A stretch of DNA of 64,000 bases from Mortierella sp. BCC40632 (GCA_011634665.1 WAEK01000011.1:284001-348000), one strand, 5' to 3'. Shown: positions 36,835-48,097, counted from the stretch's first letter. The notes: a model not told the origin generated them from the letters alone. Program-made: numbers and translations.

Positions 36835-37339
36835 CTATTCCTCACATGGAACTGCCAACGAGACGAGTCCGCCCTCGCTAGTCTTGATTTTGCCTGCAGA
36901 ATACTGAGGCATGAATGCACGTCGGAACAACGAAGTTGAATTTCCCAGACTGCAATGCCGAACAAATCCCGACAAGAATACAACTGATCCCGCAGGGATC
37001 TCGACCATGATGGGCGTTTGGCGTTCACAAGGATATTTCTCGATATTCACCAAGTCTTCATAGGCAAGGGCTCGTCCCCCTCTGCTCTTTGATGAGGACA
37101 GGTCTGCACGATCTGAGCTTGAGGGATTCTTTCGTGACTGTTCCACAGCTGCAGCTAGTTCTAGTTCAGTCAGGTACCGAGAAGAGATGGCTCTGTGGTA
37201 TTGGAGAAACTGCTCTGGGTCGTCAAGCTCTTCTATTGCAGGTGGTTCAAGGACCTTTCCAGTCGTCATCTCGATTAGTCGAGGGAAAGGCTCGATAATC
37301 AACGTCCCATTAAACTAAATAGAAACAGGCGGAGCAGGT

Positions 37340-37373
<34 letters not shown>

Positions 37374-38520
37374 CATGTAGTCATCCAGTTGGTACTTTTG
37401 ACACATTACCATAATCATCTCTAAGTACATTCCATTCAAGGCAATTGTGCGAGCATCTGCAAGTGTCTTTTTTTACCTGGTTCACATTGTCCAAAGCTGT
37501 CCAGCAGGATACGACCGAGTTGGTCTCGCGTGCACTTGGATCCATGTACTGCGAGTCCTATGATGCACCATTCGGAGACCCATCATATTAGATCACCGCC
37601 CTTATCCAACGGTATTGGTCTAGTGAGGTCGGTTAATGTTTTTTTTTACCTGGTGCCATGCAAACGATGACTTCTGCACGGTGTTTGGTGTCTTGACAAT
37701 GTACTGCTCATTGAACTTTTTTTTTTTTTTTTTGTTATCGAATAACGGTGCCGTTAGAGCAAGACGCGATATAAGTCACTTACTCGAAAAACAACCTCAG
37801 GTCCACGCTGACCAACTCAAAAAAGGAGAATAATGAGATCTTACTAGGCGAATAGACCTCGTAGGGTCGCCCTGAGGGAGAAACAGTCTGGCGAAAAGAG
37901 GCAATCTCTCAAAAAGGATCGGCACGACCGTATCGGGTGCCTCTGTCACCATATCCCGAAAGGAAGAGTAAGCCTTTTTAGATAGACAGTACATTTGAGA
38001 CGCAGGTGGTTCCGTATACCCACATGCAAGAGGTTCTAACGGAGTTGACGGGGGGGGGGGAAGACGGTGTTATTTTCATCGCTATCGAGCTTTTCTTTTT
38101 CCGTGGTCTTGCTCCAATAACTCTTTCACGCAGGGGTTTGCTGGGTTCAGAGTATAGTAGACTAAGGCACGAGAGCAGTACGTGTCATTCCGTGTTAGTG
38201 CGACTCACCAATGATTCCGCCGAAATCAGTCATAATGTCCATGTCTTCAGAGATGAGGAAATTGATCAGGCATTCGACCTCTCGTCTGAGAACATTGACA
38301 TCCTCCTGCGATAACGCTAGTTATTCATAGAGCCATCAAAGAAAGAGTCAAGCGGTTGTGGGCATATTGGCCCCAGCAAGGCCCCATATGACTACCCAAA
38401 AGGGAAAGGAGAGGAACACAAGCATTTCTTGATGCATCTACCATTCTCGATGATCACGAATCCATCCCGATGGAATCGTCGCTGTAGTTCCTGTGCATTA
38501 GGTAAAGAATCAACCTCCAT
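36835..38520 (-). CDS. Phytanoyl-CoA dioxygenase (PhyH)-family oxygenase, 7 exons
   Basis: Exons, minus strand: 38520-38442, 38316-38209, 38035-37845, 37807-37784, 37715-37650, 37557-37477, 37314-36835; they close in frame to 342 residues. The N-terminus (LQRRFHRDGFVIIENALSQEDV) is the classic PhyH entry motif. The Fe(II) site is visible: His and Asp in WHQDSQY, split by an intron, and a distal His in GFVRHCSLGNS, with the 2-oxoglutarate-binding Arg in FRRAFMPQYS. Family members hydroxylate small molecules or acyl-CoAs using O2 and 2-oxoglutarate; the substrate here is unknown. No signal peptide or membrane segment is present. Exon 4 is only 24 bases (eight codons). The acceptor of exon 5 sits directly behind a run of 17 A. 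The first Met (38520) is the only one preceding the PhyH motif; the frame is open slightly further upstream. Confidence 0.88.
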
Positions 38521-38689
38521 GAGTGTGAGTATGTCTTGTCGCGAGACAATGGGCTTCACTGCACAAGGTCAAGAAGAAAGAATAAAAAAAAAAAAAGAAA
38601 AGGTGGCAAAAACAGCTGGCTTAGGCCTTTGGGCCTTGACGCCACCAATTTTTATTGCAAGTATGACTCTCGTCTCTCCCCTAATTTCT

Positions 38690-39409
38690 TCACGAATAGT
38701 TGCCTCCAATGACTCGGCGGCAGCCAAGAGTTGACTTGTTCACTGGACAATCACTCTTGTACTTGCAGCAACGGATACAATAGATGTTGTCAGCAGGCTC
38801 CACCAAGGAAACAAAGTATCTGTAGCCCGCACACTTGCTCCCCTGGGGCGCCTTTGGATCGTTTTGTCCGCCTTGATCATGACGCGAGAGACCATACTTA
38901 GTTCGGTCCATTCGGCCGGTAACCTGGACGTAACCCTTGTGGGCGTTTCGGACAAAATGGGCTGACCGGATGAAATTGTTGGGCAGGATTCGGGAATCAG
39001 GCGCGGCCGCCAATCTCTTTGTGCAAAACGCGACAGCACTCGACTCGCTTGGTGCAATCCATCCACCATACCATCGTGGCAGGAACAGACAAAAGTTCGC
39101 TTGGTTTAGAACGGCGACCGTGCGGCCATAGTTGGGCGAGCTTGGCGGGCCTGGCGGGCCAGGTGGGCCAGGTGGGCCAGGTGGGACTGATGGGCTTGGT
39201 GGGCCTGGTGGGCCTGATGGGCTTGGTGGGCTTGGTGGGCCTGATGGACTTGGTGGGTTTGGTGGACCTGGTGGACCTGGTGGACCTGGTGGACTTGGTG
39301 GGGCTGCAAAGACGATCAAGGGCAAGAGCATGACCAAGAGCAAGGTCAGAGCCACTGTTGAGAAGAAGGATGACTTGGAGAAGAGCATGATAAAGGTGAG
39401 ATGGGTCAA
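38690..39409 (-). CDS. Secreted eight-cysteine protein A with collagen-like Pro/Gly linker
   Basis: A single exon encodes 239 residues from Met39409; Met39388 would give 232 and is equally possible. A strong hydrophobic signal ([15 protein letters not shown]) is followed by a linker of about 58 residues built of GPP, GPPSPS and PPGPP units resembling short collagen. The C-terminal module of about 140 residues is shared with the genes at 41643 and 43843. It has eight Cys in fixed order (FC, FC, KC, YC, RCC, DC, GC) and the motifs [39 protein letters not shown], and it ends in GGNYS. I do not recognise this module as a named family. Secretion is inferred; the linker suggests a wall-bound or extended surface protein. 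A TATA-like box is 90 bases upstream. Confidence 0.85.
   Translation of the reverse strand: MTHLTFIMLFSKSSFFSTVALTLLLVMLLPLIVFAAPPSPPGPPGPPGPPNPPSPSGPPSPPSPSGPPGPPSPSVPPGPPGPPGPPGPPSSPNYGRTVAVLNQANFCLFLPRWYGGWIAPSESSAVAFCTKRLAAAPDSRILPNNFIRSAHFVRNAHKGYVQVTGRMDRTKYGLSRHDQGGQNDPKAPQGSKCAGYRYFVSLVEPADNIYCIRCCKYKSDCPVNKSTLGCRRVIGGNYS
39142..39303. repeat. In-frame GGTGGACCT/GGTGGGCCT-type tandem repeat (collagen-like linker)
   Basis: Degenerate 9-base units on the + strand encode the Pro/Gly/Ser linker of gene A on the minus strand. All units are multiples of three, so copy-number change would lengthen or shorten the linker without a frameshift. Confidence 0.85.
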
Positions 39410-39498
39410 ATGGTAAGAGTGCGCTTAGGAATATAAGTTTTTTTTGTCAAAAGGTGAAGAGCGTGATGGAGAATCTGGAGTTGCGCGGATAGCGATCG

Positions 39499-39507
39499 CT
39501 TTTTATA
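39499..39507 (-). promoter_or_regulatory. Candidate TATA box of secreted gene A
   Basis: TATAAAAAG on the minus strand, 90 bases upstream of Met39409. Similar elements precede paralogs B and C. Confidence 0.55.
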
Positions 39508-39636
39508 CGCGTCAGTTGAGTAGGAACATAAATAGGCCCTAGGATGGACTCTGAGACAGACTTTGACTATTCTAACTCAAAGACGACGCCACAAATCAAA
39601 GATAGATCACCAATGGCAAAAAAAAAAAAAAAAAAA

Positions 39637-39646
39637 ACAACAACAG

Positions 39647-39678
<32 letters not shown>

Positions 39679-39687
39679 ACAACAAAA
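39637..39687. repeat. CAA/CAG trinucleotide repeat next to an A-run
   Basis: A run of AAC/AGC triplets (CAA and CAG units) directly after about 19 A at 39618-39636. It resembles a polyglutamine-coding tract but lies in no supported gene. Confidence 0.85.
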
Positions 39688-40287
39688 ATGGAGGGATAGA
39701 CAACGACAGGAAGCATAGACAGCAATTGGACCACATGGTATGGTAGTTCTCGGTAAACACAAAAGACGTCTTTTTGCAGTGCCTTTTGTCATGTTGTTTT
39801 GGAAGGTAGGGTGCATCGCCCCGCCGTTATTTTTACCGCGTCGTTGTTCACCAGGGCCAGACTCGCCTCGTGGTTGAACGCAACACCAAGAGGTTTGGTA
39901 GGAATCGGCGACTACAACACATGGTCCCTGCTCTATTTACCAAGTCAGAGGCCCTTCCTGTCCTTTTTTTGTTTTAGCCGTCGCGTCCTAGCACGAGTTC
40001 GAGTCTAGCCATAGTGAGCGAAGAGCAAGGGATGCTAAAAAAAAAAAAAAAAAAAGAACTCGGGACTGCCTACTTTTTATTGGTTAAAGGATTCATTGGT
40101 TCTCTAGGCTCGTGTTGCAACCTCAGGTCGATGGCTTGATCAGTTCACGGTGTGAGGGTGCAAGGAAGAGAGGGTAACGACTATATACAGGAACAGGCCT
40201 GACACTGCGGATTTGCAGGACAGACCTGGTTTTGGATTGAGCTGATTTATCTCGAGAACAAAGGGAGGGGAAAGTGACACACCAGCG

Positions 40288-40406
40288 CCACGCCCATTCA
40301 AGACTTTTTTTGGGCGTGGCTTATTATCCTAGGGATTGTCTATGTCGTGTCAAGTGAATGGGCATTTGCAGGGGACAGTTCCCTAGGATTCAACAGTTTT
40401 GAATCT
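40288..40406. other. Cluster of three short perfect inverted repeats
   Basis: Pair 1: GCCACGCCCA at 40288-40297 with its complement at 40312-40321. Pair 2: ATCCTAGGGA at 40327-40336 with its complement at 40381-40390. Pair 3: GATTCAA at 40388-40394 with TTGAATC at 40400-40406. The arms are perfect. Function unknown; this could be a regulatory palindrome cluster or a remnant of a small element. Confidence 0.6.
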
Positions 40407-41470
40407 TAGTCCTCTATAGACGTGCATGTCACACTCACATCTGGAAGAACGAGGTTACGCGTTGTTTTCCAAGCTTTGTTGCTTCCTTTAACGCATTTGC
40501 AATATAGCTATTGGTGTGGAAATCTATCAAGTCAGTACGCCTGAACGGGTTGATACAAAAGCGGGGCAAATCACATATACCTTTTGTTGTTCTCAGGAAA
40601 GTTGCTCAGAGTAGGTATTTTATCCTCACCACCCTTTTTTTAGACGATCGTGTGGCCATCCTCCACTCGGGCTGTAGGCAATTAGCTATTGAGTGTGAAC
40701 TCTTGCCTGTCAATTGCATCCTTCTTAGGACAACTAGATTTGAAGGTGCTCTCAATTCTGCTCAAAGACCTTGGCGCGCGCCTCCTATGAATAGAGCGCG
40801 AGCCATTCTTCTTCGGTATCAGAGTACGCTGCACTGTACCGTGTGCAGCAGTCTCCATAACCCAACCTGTATGTGCCTCCTGTGAATGTCGATGGAACAG
40901 GAGATCAGCATTTGATACGTAATCATAGTTGCATCAACTAGGTAAAAATTTAAAAAATGGAAGGGTGCTTGCGATTAGTGCCTAACTAGTGTAGTTAGAA
41001 TGGTTCACATCCTTTTTTTACGTACACCGAATCAAATTTTCTTTCTAGCCTGATGAGCACAACGGCTGCCTTGCTATCTCAATAACGCCCATGCAGGACC
41101 CTGTCAGCACGGTGCACTGCGCCGTCCAGCTGGAAACTGTTTGGGTGCTCACAATCAACTTTGGGAAAGAGCTGTCCACCTGAGTGCTGGGCTCGTTTGT
41201 GGTTTGTCCAAAATAGTGCCAACTGTGTGAGCAGCGGCTCGGACCTTCTTTAGAAGTGAGGGTCGCCTAGCAGGCAGAGAGGCATCTCCATATTCCCTGG
41301 AATCCGACCATGGTGATTCGTTACCTTGTGGCCAACGGCGGGGGGGTATTAATAGAAAATAATTGAGCGGGAACCCCGACAGAGATATCAATGGAGAAGA
41401 AGGTTCAAAAGAGAAAAGAAAGGTCGAATGGACACAAGCAAGAGGACGGAGACTGTCTAAATGTGGATTG

Positions 41471-41477
41471 TATAAAT
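41471..41477 (+). promoter_or_regulatory. Candidate TATA box of secreted gene B
   Basis: TATAAAT about 170 bases upstream of the start codon, followed by a CT-rich leader. Confidence 0.5.
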
Positions 41478-41642
41478 ATCCAGGGGTCTTTGCTTCTTTG
41501 AAAAAGCATATCTCAGTTTCCTCACTCCCTCCTCATCATTTCGACCCCCTTGCCTTCTTCCCCTTTTACCTCTGTTCACGACCCCTTTCCTGCATCTCTG
41601 CATCCTTCCCTAAAAATCCGCTGACGACTTTTGCTTTCAAAC

Positions 41643-42413
41643 ATGATGCGCTCGCAGCTTAAGCTTGTCCTCATGGCAATGCTCGTGGCCGTTCTTGCCA
41701 CCGTAGTCATGGCAGCTCCTCACGGAACTACCTCCTCTAAGAAGCCCTCCCATCCTGCAACCACTACGCACGCCAAACCTCATCCCAAAAAGACCCCTCC
41801 ACCAAAGCCTACCAGCCATAAGAAGCCCCCCACTCCAAAGAAGCCAAAGAAGGCACCCGCTGCTGATGCGGTCAAGAAGTCCACGACTAAGCCTAGCAAG
41901 ACCAAGCCCACGACCAAAGCGGCTGCCAAGTCGACGATCAAAGCGACTGCCAAGCCGACACCCGTGAAGATGGGTCAGGCGGGCACCATTGTGAGTGCAA
42001 CCGACTTTTGCGTCTTCCTCCCACCCAAGTATGGTGGTGACATTGCTGCCAATGAGGACCGAGCTGTAGCCTTCTGCACCAAGCCCAACATGCCTGGTGC
42101 GCCCAACGCTCAAGTGCTCCCTAAGGGCTTTATCCAGTCTGCCCATCTTGTGTCCAACTCGACGGCTGGCTGGATCCAGGTCACTGGTCGAATTGATCGA
42201 TCCAAATATGGACTCTCGCCCAAGGACGGTGGCGGCCAGTACGATGTCAAGGCTCCCGTGGGGGCTGTTTGTGCTGGATACAAATCCTTTGTCCAATTGA
42301 CCGAGCCCGACACACAAATCTATTGCATCCGTTGCTGCATGAACAAGATTGACTGCCCTGTCAACAAGTCGACCTATGGTTGCAAGCGTGTCCTCGGCGG
42401 TGATTACTCATAA
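41643..42413 (+). CDS. Secreted eight-cysteine protein B with Lys/Pro/Thr-rich linker
   Basis: A single exon encodes 256 residues from Met41643 (or 255 from the adjacent Met). The signal peptide is clear (LVLMAMLVAVLATVVMA, then AAP). Residues about 32-115 form a highly basic linker of Lys, Pro, Thr and Ala, rich in KPT, KKP and TKP units. The C-terminal module (about 118-256) is the same eight-cysteine domain as in A and [57 protein letters not shown], and it ends in GGDYS. The linker is charged where that of protein A is collagen-like, so the module is kept and the spacer replaced. It is probably secreted and may bind anionic cell-wall polymers through the Lys-rich part (inference). An AATAAA signal follows at about 42476. 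Confidence 0.87.
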   Translation: MMRSQLKLVLMAMLVAVLATVVMAAPHGTTSSKKPSHPATTTHAKPHPKKTPPPKPTSHKKPPTPKKPKKAPAADAVKKSTTKPSKTKPTTKAAAKSTIKATAKPTPVKMGQAGTIVSATDFCVFLPPKYGGDIAANEDRAVAFCTKPNMPGAPNAQVLPKGFIQSAHLVSNSTAGWIQVTGRIDRSKYGLSPKDGGGQYDVKAPVGAVCAGYKSFVQLTEPDTQIYCIRCCMNKIDCPVNKSTYGCKRVLGGDYS

Positions 42414-43135
42414 AGGATGACTTTTTTCCCTCCTTTCTTCCTCTTCTCCAGTGGGTTACTGAGATTTTTATAGACAATAAAACTAATGACCACTGATTGG
42501 AACCTTTGAACTTGGATACTGTGCTGTGAATGAGAGGTTAGGAATGTGGCGCGGAGAGAATTCGGAGTAGGAAAAAATAGTAGGCGGCTGTGGTGAAGGA
42601 CACCCGCATGGACATGGCGTAGAGTGATTTTTTTGTTTATGTCAAAAGCGCTGGCATGATTGCTACCAAAACCTCTTTCACCTCCCTCTTCACTTCAAAT
42701 CCGAGAAATAGAAGAGGAATAAGAGGAGAGGAATAAGAGAAGAAGAAGAAGAAGAAGAAGGGGGTATTCGTTCAAAGAGAGTATGAAAAAAGCACTCTGC
42801 AAGAGTTGCCGGTCCTCAAAATGACTGTTGCATCTTTTTTTTTATTGGTTTTTTTTTTCTCGCTTTTTTGTTCACCCCCACATTCTCTCAAGTCCAAAAA
42901 GTATGTACAAAAAAAAAATAAGAAGAAAGGATAGATAAAAGATAGATAACATATAGAGAAGGGATTGTTATGAACGATGCAACTAGTACTAAGATAACCG
43001 TGCCGGAAAAATTTGGAGGACTTGAGGCCAGAACCTAGTTGGCAAAAAGGGACCCTGAAACCGGAACTCAAAAAGGCCGATAAAGTGAGTTTGAGACTGG
43101 AATCATCGCTTGATGCCTTTGGATGTGCGATTCTC
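42414..43135. other. Intergenic between convergent secreted genes B and C
   Basis: A 722-base convergent 3' region with an AAG-type repeat near 42740-42760 and several T/A runs. No gene is seen. Confidence 0.65.
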
Positions 43136-43843
43136 TTAAGAGTAGTCACCACCAATGACCTTCTTGCAACCATCTTCAGAACGGTTTCGTGGGCAGTCCT
43201 CGCTGTTCTTGCAGCAACGCATGCAATAGATCTGCTCATCCGGTTCAGTGATTTGCACATAGTAGCCATATCCATTGCACTTGGAGCCTAAAAAAAAAAA
43301 AAAAAAAAAAAGTCAGGGATCCGAGCGCTACATTCCAATAGTACGCTGAGAAACATGCATTCCTGAGCAACAGTCTCTCCCTTTCTCTTGCACACACACT
43401 CTTTTTCCGTTTTTCTCTTCGTTATTTTTCGTTATCATACCATCGGGGGCCTTAATATCGTACTGTCCGCCTTCGTCCCTCGAGGAAAGACCATACTTGG
43501 ATCGGTCGAAGCGGCCTGTGATTTGGACGTAGTTCTTGGATGTGTTTTTCACGAAATGCAATGACTTGATGAAGCCTGCGGGCAGTGTTCGGGCATTGGG
43601 GGCTTCCACCATAGCCACGTTACAGAAAGCGACTGCAGTGTCTTCGCTCTCGGCAATATTGCCACCATACTCCCTGGGGAGGAAGATGCAGTACTCCTTA
43701 TCAGAAAGAACAGCAGCGACTTGGCCGTTGGGAGGGGTTTTGGGGGCGGCAGTGGTAGCTGGAGCAGCCTCGGAGATGCTGGACAAAAGAGCCAGGGCAG
43801 CAACTGCGGCGGCAAGGACGGCGGTAAAGGTAGATCGGACCAT
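43136..43843 (-). CDS. Secreted eight-cysteine protein C, short-linker form
   Basis: Exons, minus strand: 43843-43441 and 43287-43136; 184 residues in frame. The signal peptide (AAVAALALLSSISEA) is followed by only about 13 Ala/Thr/Pro residues before the shared module: YCIFLPREYGG, AVAFC, VQITGRFDRSKYGLS, GGQYDIKAP, then after the intron CNGY, YCMRCC, DCPRNRS, GCKK and the GGDYS end. All eight module cysteines are present. Unlike A and B it has an intron, inside the module after KAPD, with normal GT-AG borders and a poly(T) acceptor tract. The absence of a linker suggests a free secreted form, in contrast to the long-spacer forms. A TATA-like box lies about 140 bases upstream. Confidence 0.87.
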
Positions 43844-43980
43844 AGTGAGCTAGAGGGAAGGAAGAGCTGAGGCTTGAAAGCTTTTGTGCTTGAGGGTTGT
43901 GGAGGTTTTGTTGGTGTGTTTTGTTGTAGAGGTTAAGAGTGCTGTGGGATGATGAGAATAAGGACCGAAGAGGAGATGGG

Positions 43981-43989
43981 CCTTTTATA
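43981..43989 (-). promoter_or_regulatory. Candidate TATA box of secreted gene C
   Basis: TATAAAAGG on the minus strand, about 140 bases upstream of Met43843. Confidence 0.55.
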
Positions 43990-46900
43990 CAAGTTCTTCT
44001 TCTTTCCTCTTTCCCCTCAATGGACTCGCGCCTACAGTTAGGTGTTCAACAGCCTGTCATCAATGCTAGCCACCGGACTCAGACTAAACGGTTCGTGACT
44101 CGGCCAAAGAACACGCAGTCTACATCTACTGCTTTGACTTGTGCCCACGCTTTGACTTGTGTAGCTATACTTGTCAAATCTATCTATAGCCCCAAGCAGC
44201 TCTTGCGCTTTTCGCGGCCTTTGTGCTGGAGACAGGGTCGGCAGACAACCTGGGCGTAATGTAGGAGAGTGAAGAAAGCCTAGGCGAGAAGAGAAAGAAA
44301 TAGAAAGAGAATTAGGGTGTGTTGGGCGAGAGATGCAGGGCACAGCCTTGCGCAGACCAAAATGGATAAATACGGACAACGATGTTCAGATGGCCTTGTT
44401 AGGCGTTCTAAATCTGGACGAGACTCGTATCATGGCGTCAACGCTTGGGCATTTCTTCCGGTCACCAGGTGTGAACTCTGCAACCCCTTTGGTTGGTGGG
44501 CCAGATTGTGTTCAACGCCTTGTTGCTTAAAAAAAAAAAAGAAAAGAAAAGAAAAAAAGAAAAAATCGGCTTGCACACCGTTCATGGCTTCTAGCGCCTT
44601 TCCAGCGCCCTTCCCACACCCAGTGCTTTGTGTTCACCGTCAACGATACGGTTACCATCAATTCAGCCAATGTTTAAAAAAAGGTTTTGGCAACAGAGAC
44701 ATACCATGCTCGCCGTCACTCAACTACATGCCCTCATTCCCATAGGTTTTTCTTTTTTTCCCTTCTTTTTTTCTTTTCTTTCTTTTTTTTCCTTTCCTTT
44801 CTCTCTCTCTCTCCTTCTTTCCCTCTTTCTTTCTATCTCTCACTCCACCCTGAAACATTCACACCCACTTTTTAACTTTCTTCATCGATTCTGCCGAAGA
44901 TGCGGGCTGTCGGGCTAAAAAAAAGTAGCCCTGCCACCTTTTTTTGCTCAGAAATTTGACTTGTTGACTTGTTCTTCCACTCCATCTCTCATTCTCTCTT
45001 GCCTAAAGTGTGCTCGAAGGCACCCTGGCGTTCGTAGGAGTGTACAGACTACTGTAGAGAACGCGTTTCCTTTTCTTTGCATCGTACCATGAGGCACTGC
45101 ACTACAACTAAATATATCCTCCTATGGCATCCCTCTGCTTCGTCATCTCTCCTTGTTACAGCTTTTTTTATTGTGCGTTGCACCAAAGGAAGGGAGAGGG
45201 ATGATGGCGCCAGTAACAGTAGTGCAATTGTACCCGGTATTGACGGCTGTTGAATCCTTCAACCGCTCAACCCTACTCAAGGAACGCACAGTCTCGTTCA
45301 GACTTTTTGCGCACCACTCATCCCAGGTTTATTTATGTCTTTTTTATCCAGGCAGCCCTTGGACTAAGGAGGTAGAGTAGTAAGAGGGAAAGGGGGGGGG
45401 AGGGAGGAGGGAGCGCGAGGCTGCTCGGACCCATGGTGGTTCCCTGCTATACCAACCTACGATACTGATAGCTCGCCCTTTTTTTTTTTTTTTTCCTCCT
45501 TGATATTGCCCTTGATGTATGGCGGAGCACTCTTTCGGTTATCTCACAAAGTATGTATGCGTCATCGGCTCCATGGTATCCTTTTTGTTCGTCCGATGCG
45601 TGAGAAACTCTTTTTTTCGCATGCAGCGTATGCAGGCACGATCGAATGTGAGCGGCGTAAATGCGGGTCCAAACCGGACAAAGGAGAGTGCGGAGTGCAA
45701 TTGCCGCTCAGAAAAGAGAAACTCTCCTTCCATCAAGCCATGTGGCGCTCTCCCCTTTTGCTGTTGCTGTTAACTTAGTAGAGATACGTTCGCCCTTGTT
45801 CTCTCTCTCTTTCTCAGTTTATCTTTTGCCTCATTTCCTCGCCTGCTTTCCTCATCCTCTTCTCTGTCCTTTTCCTTTGACAAACTGAGCAGTGTCAATT
45901 TTAGCCGCAGTGTGAACCGGATACCAAGGGGAAGTGGTAGGCGAAGGGGAGCAAGTGACAGAGAGCGAGCGAACGAGAGCAAGAAAGTGAGGGGGTAAAG
46001 AAAAAAAATAAAGGAAAGAGGACAGACAGAGGAAAGAGAAGAGAAAGAGAGTTAGAGAGAAAAAGAGGAAAGAGCGAGAGAGCGAGAGCGAGCAGTCCAT
46101 TTGTTTGGGGGAAACTCACGACCTAGAACCATGATGCAGGTCAACTTTACTCTCACCCCCTTTCCACGCAGTCCTTTTGTAAGCATGCAGCAAGCCCAAC
46201 ACAGACCTCTCTCCAGCCATGTATCTCCAGGGACACAAAGCAGAAACCTTACGTCGTTGGACAGGGGTGAGGGAGAACAAGGAGAGACGAAGGTCATCAT
46301 CCCAGTTCAGCATTGGGCAGGGCCATGTTGGGGATGTGTTGGCGGGCTCACTCGTTGCTGGCATCTCTCTCTTCTCGCACTTCTTTCAAGCTCTCCATCT
46401 CGATGGGTGGGCTGCTCTTGTTTGTCCAGGTCTGCTCCCCTGACATTACTATTGCTCTTGCTGACTGTGCATACTCCCAATGCACACGGAGGCATGCAAT
46501 TGTGCTATTGCGTTCGCCCACAGGACGCGTGGGAAGCCATGGGCCCGATTGCACTGAGAGCTTGTCATCGAAAACAAGCTGAGGTGAGGCAAGGCAAATG
46601 GCGAGAGCGGCACGAAAGGATGGGGGTATGAAAGGGCAACAGGAAGAGAAGGTCATGAGCAAGTTGTATTCAGGGGCGGATAAAAGCGAAAGGGGTGATA
46701 GACAAGGGGTGTAAAAAGAGTGCTTGAATGTTGTGGAGAAGGAAGGCTGGGTTGTGTATATGCATCCTCGGTCATGGCTCACCTGAGCCCTTGTTTGCCG
46801 CTGACGACACTTCTGCCATGCCGGCGTTGAGCGCGCGCGCCTTGTGGATCGACCTGTGTCGATCCACCCCTTTGCCTCCAAACCCAAATGGCTCACGAAT

Positions 46901-48097
46901 TACACACACAGCAACAGGCCTAGCCTAGTCTGCGCTGGCCCAGGCTTGAGCTGGCTCAACAAAAGACATCGCAAACAGACATCGACGTCTCTTTCCTCCG
47001 CCCGCCCCCCCCCCAGCCATGGCCCCTTTCTTCCTTCTGTGCTTGAATATCTGTAAAAGGAGACAGGCAACGGCGTGAAGGCAAAGAGCAAGGACTGCTG
47101 ACAAAGCTTGGCTGCCGAGCGTAGCCATGCATTCGCCCGATGAGTAGGGGAAGGACGGGTAAAGAAGGGGGTGCGGTGAAATTGGAGGGAAGCCCGCCTG
47201 TCTTTCGTCACTCTCTCCAGCTGTCCCCGCCAAAAAAGAAAGAAAGAAAAAACGCGCGGGAATGGTGCTTTTGTGTGAGTGACTACAATGAGCAACAATC
47301 GGTCAGTCGGGGGGTATGGACCACCTCCTCTTTATCCACCTCCTCTTCCTTCACTTCTTACGCTTGCCCCTCTCCTTTCCACATCCTAAGCAGTAGCAGA
47401 GGAGCAGGTTGTTAATGAATGGTTCCCTGTGAGTACCAGCCGAGGCACGGAGCGCTGGAGTCGATTTGGGTGGCGAGACGGGATCCAGTTTTTACGCTGG
47501 CCACTCCATTCTTGCTCCATTCCCCGCCTCAGTGCTTGTCTTTTCCTCAGGGCGAGGGGGAAAGTCCTCGGGCGAATGAGAGCAGACCAATACCTCGCCG
47601 TGGCTCTGTGAGTGGCCTGCATGGGGGATCCCAGACTGAATGCATACCGCAAGCGAGAAGGGCGCCGTGGCGAGCAACGTGCGAGCAGGAGACAGCAGCA
47701 TAGGAGCACCGGGGCGTGTACTCTTTATGGATAGAGTTGTCGGGTACAACCCTGAGCGAGGAGCAGTTCTTGGCCGAGCGAGAAAGACAAGAAAAAAAGG
47801 GGGAGAGGGAGAAATAGCTCATTGGGGCAGAGGGCGGATGGGGCGATGGCAACGATGATGCTCCGCGTGGGCCATTACTGATTGCTGGCAGGGTGCATAA
47901 TCATCCGACAGGAAAGCGGATGCTAGTGCGAATGAGATGTAGGATGTGGGATGTGGGATGTGGGATGGGTGAAACTACTACTACTACTCCTACTACGACT
48001 TCTACTATGGCTGGCTTGGTGTTGATCCGACCCTGTGCGACGACTCTCAGACTTGGCTGCTGCGACCAGACAGTCAGGCAGTTCCACGGCAAGTTGC

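Larger units (their letters stand above)
39410..41642. other. Intergenic between divergent secreted genes A and B
   Basis: A 2.2 kb divergent promoter region. It contains a CAA/CAG repeat, an A-run near 40037, three nested short inverted repeats at 40288-40406 and a TATA-like box before gene B. No coding segment is supported. Confidence 0.6.

Noticed and set aside
37390..37476. Possible extra PhyH exon (reading ARTIALNGMYLEM) within intron 6
   Set aside because: It has plausible borders, but direct joining of the flanking exons gives the continuous family motif DNVNQFNGTLIIEPFPR, and inclusion would break it.
39609..39816. Poly-Cys/Phe minus-strand frame over the CAA/CAG and A-runs
   Set aside because: Purely repeat-coded and without a start in a plausible context.
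46101..46631. Open frame of 176 codons (+) with overlapping frames on the minus strand (46348-46896)
   Set aside because: Long frames on both strands are expected in GC-richer sequence. There is no conserved motif, no splice context and a mixed hydrophobic composition without a clear start.
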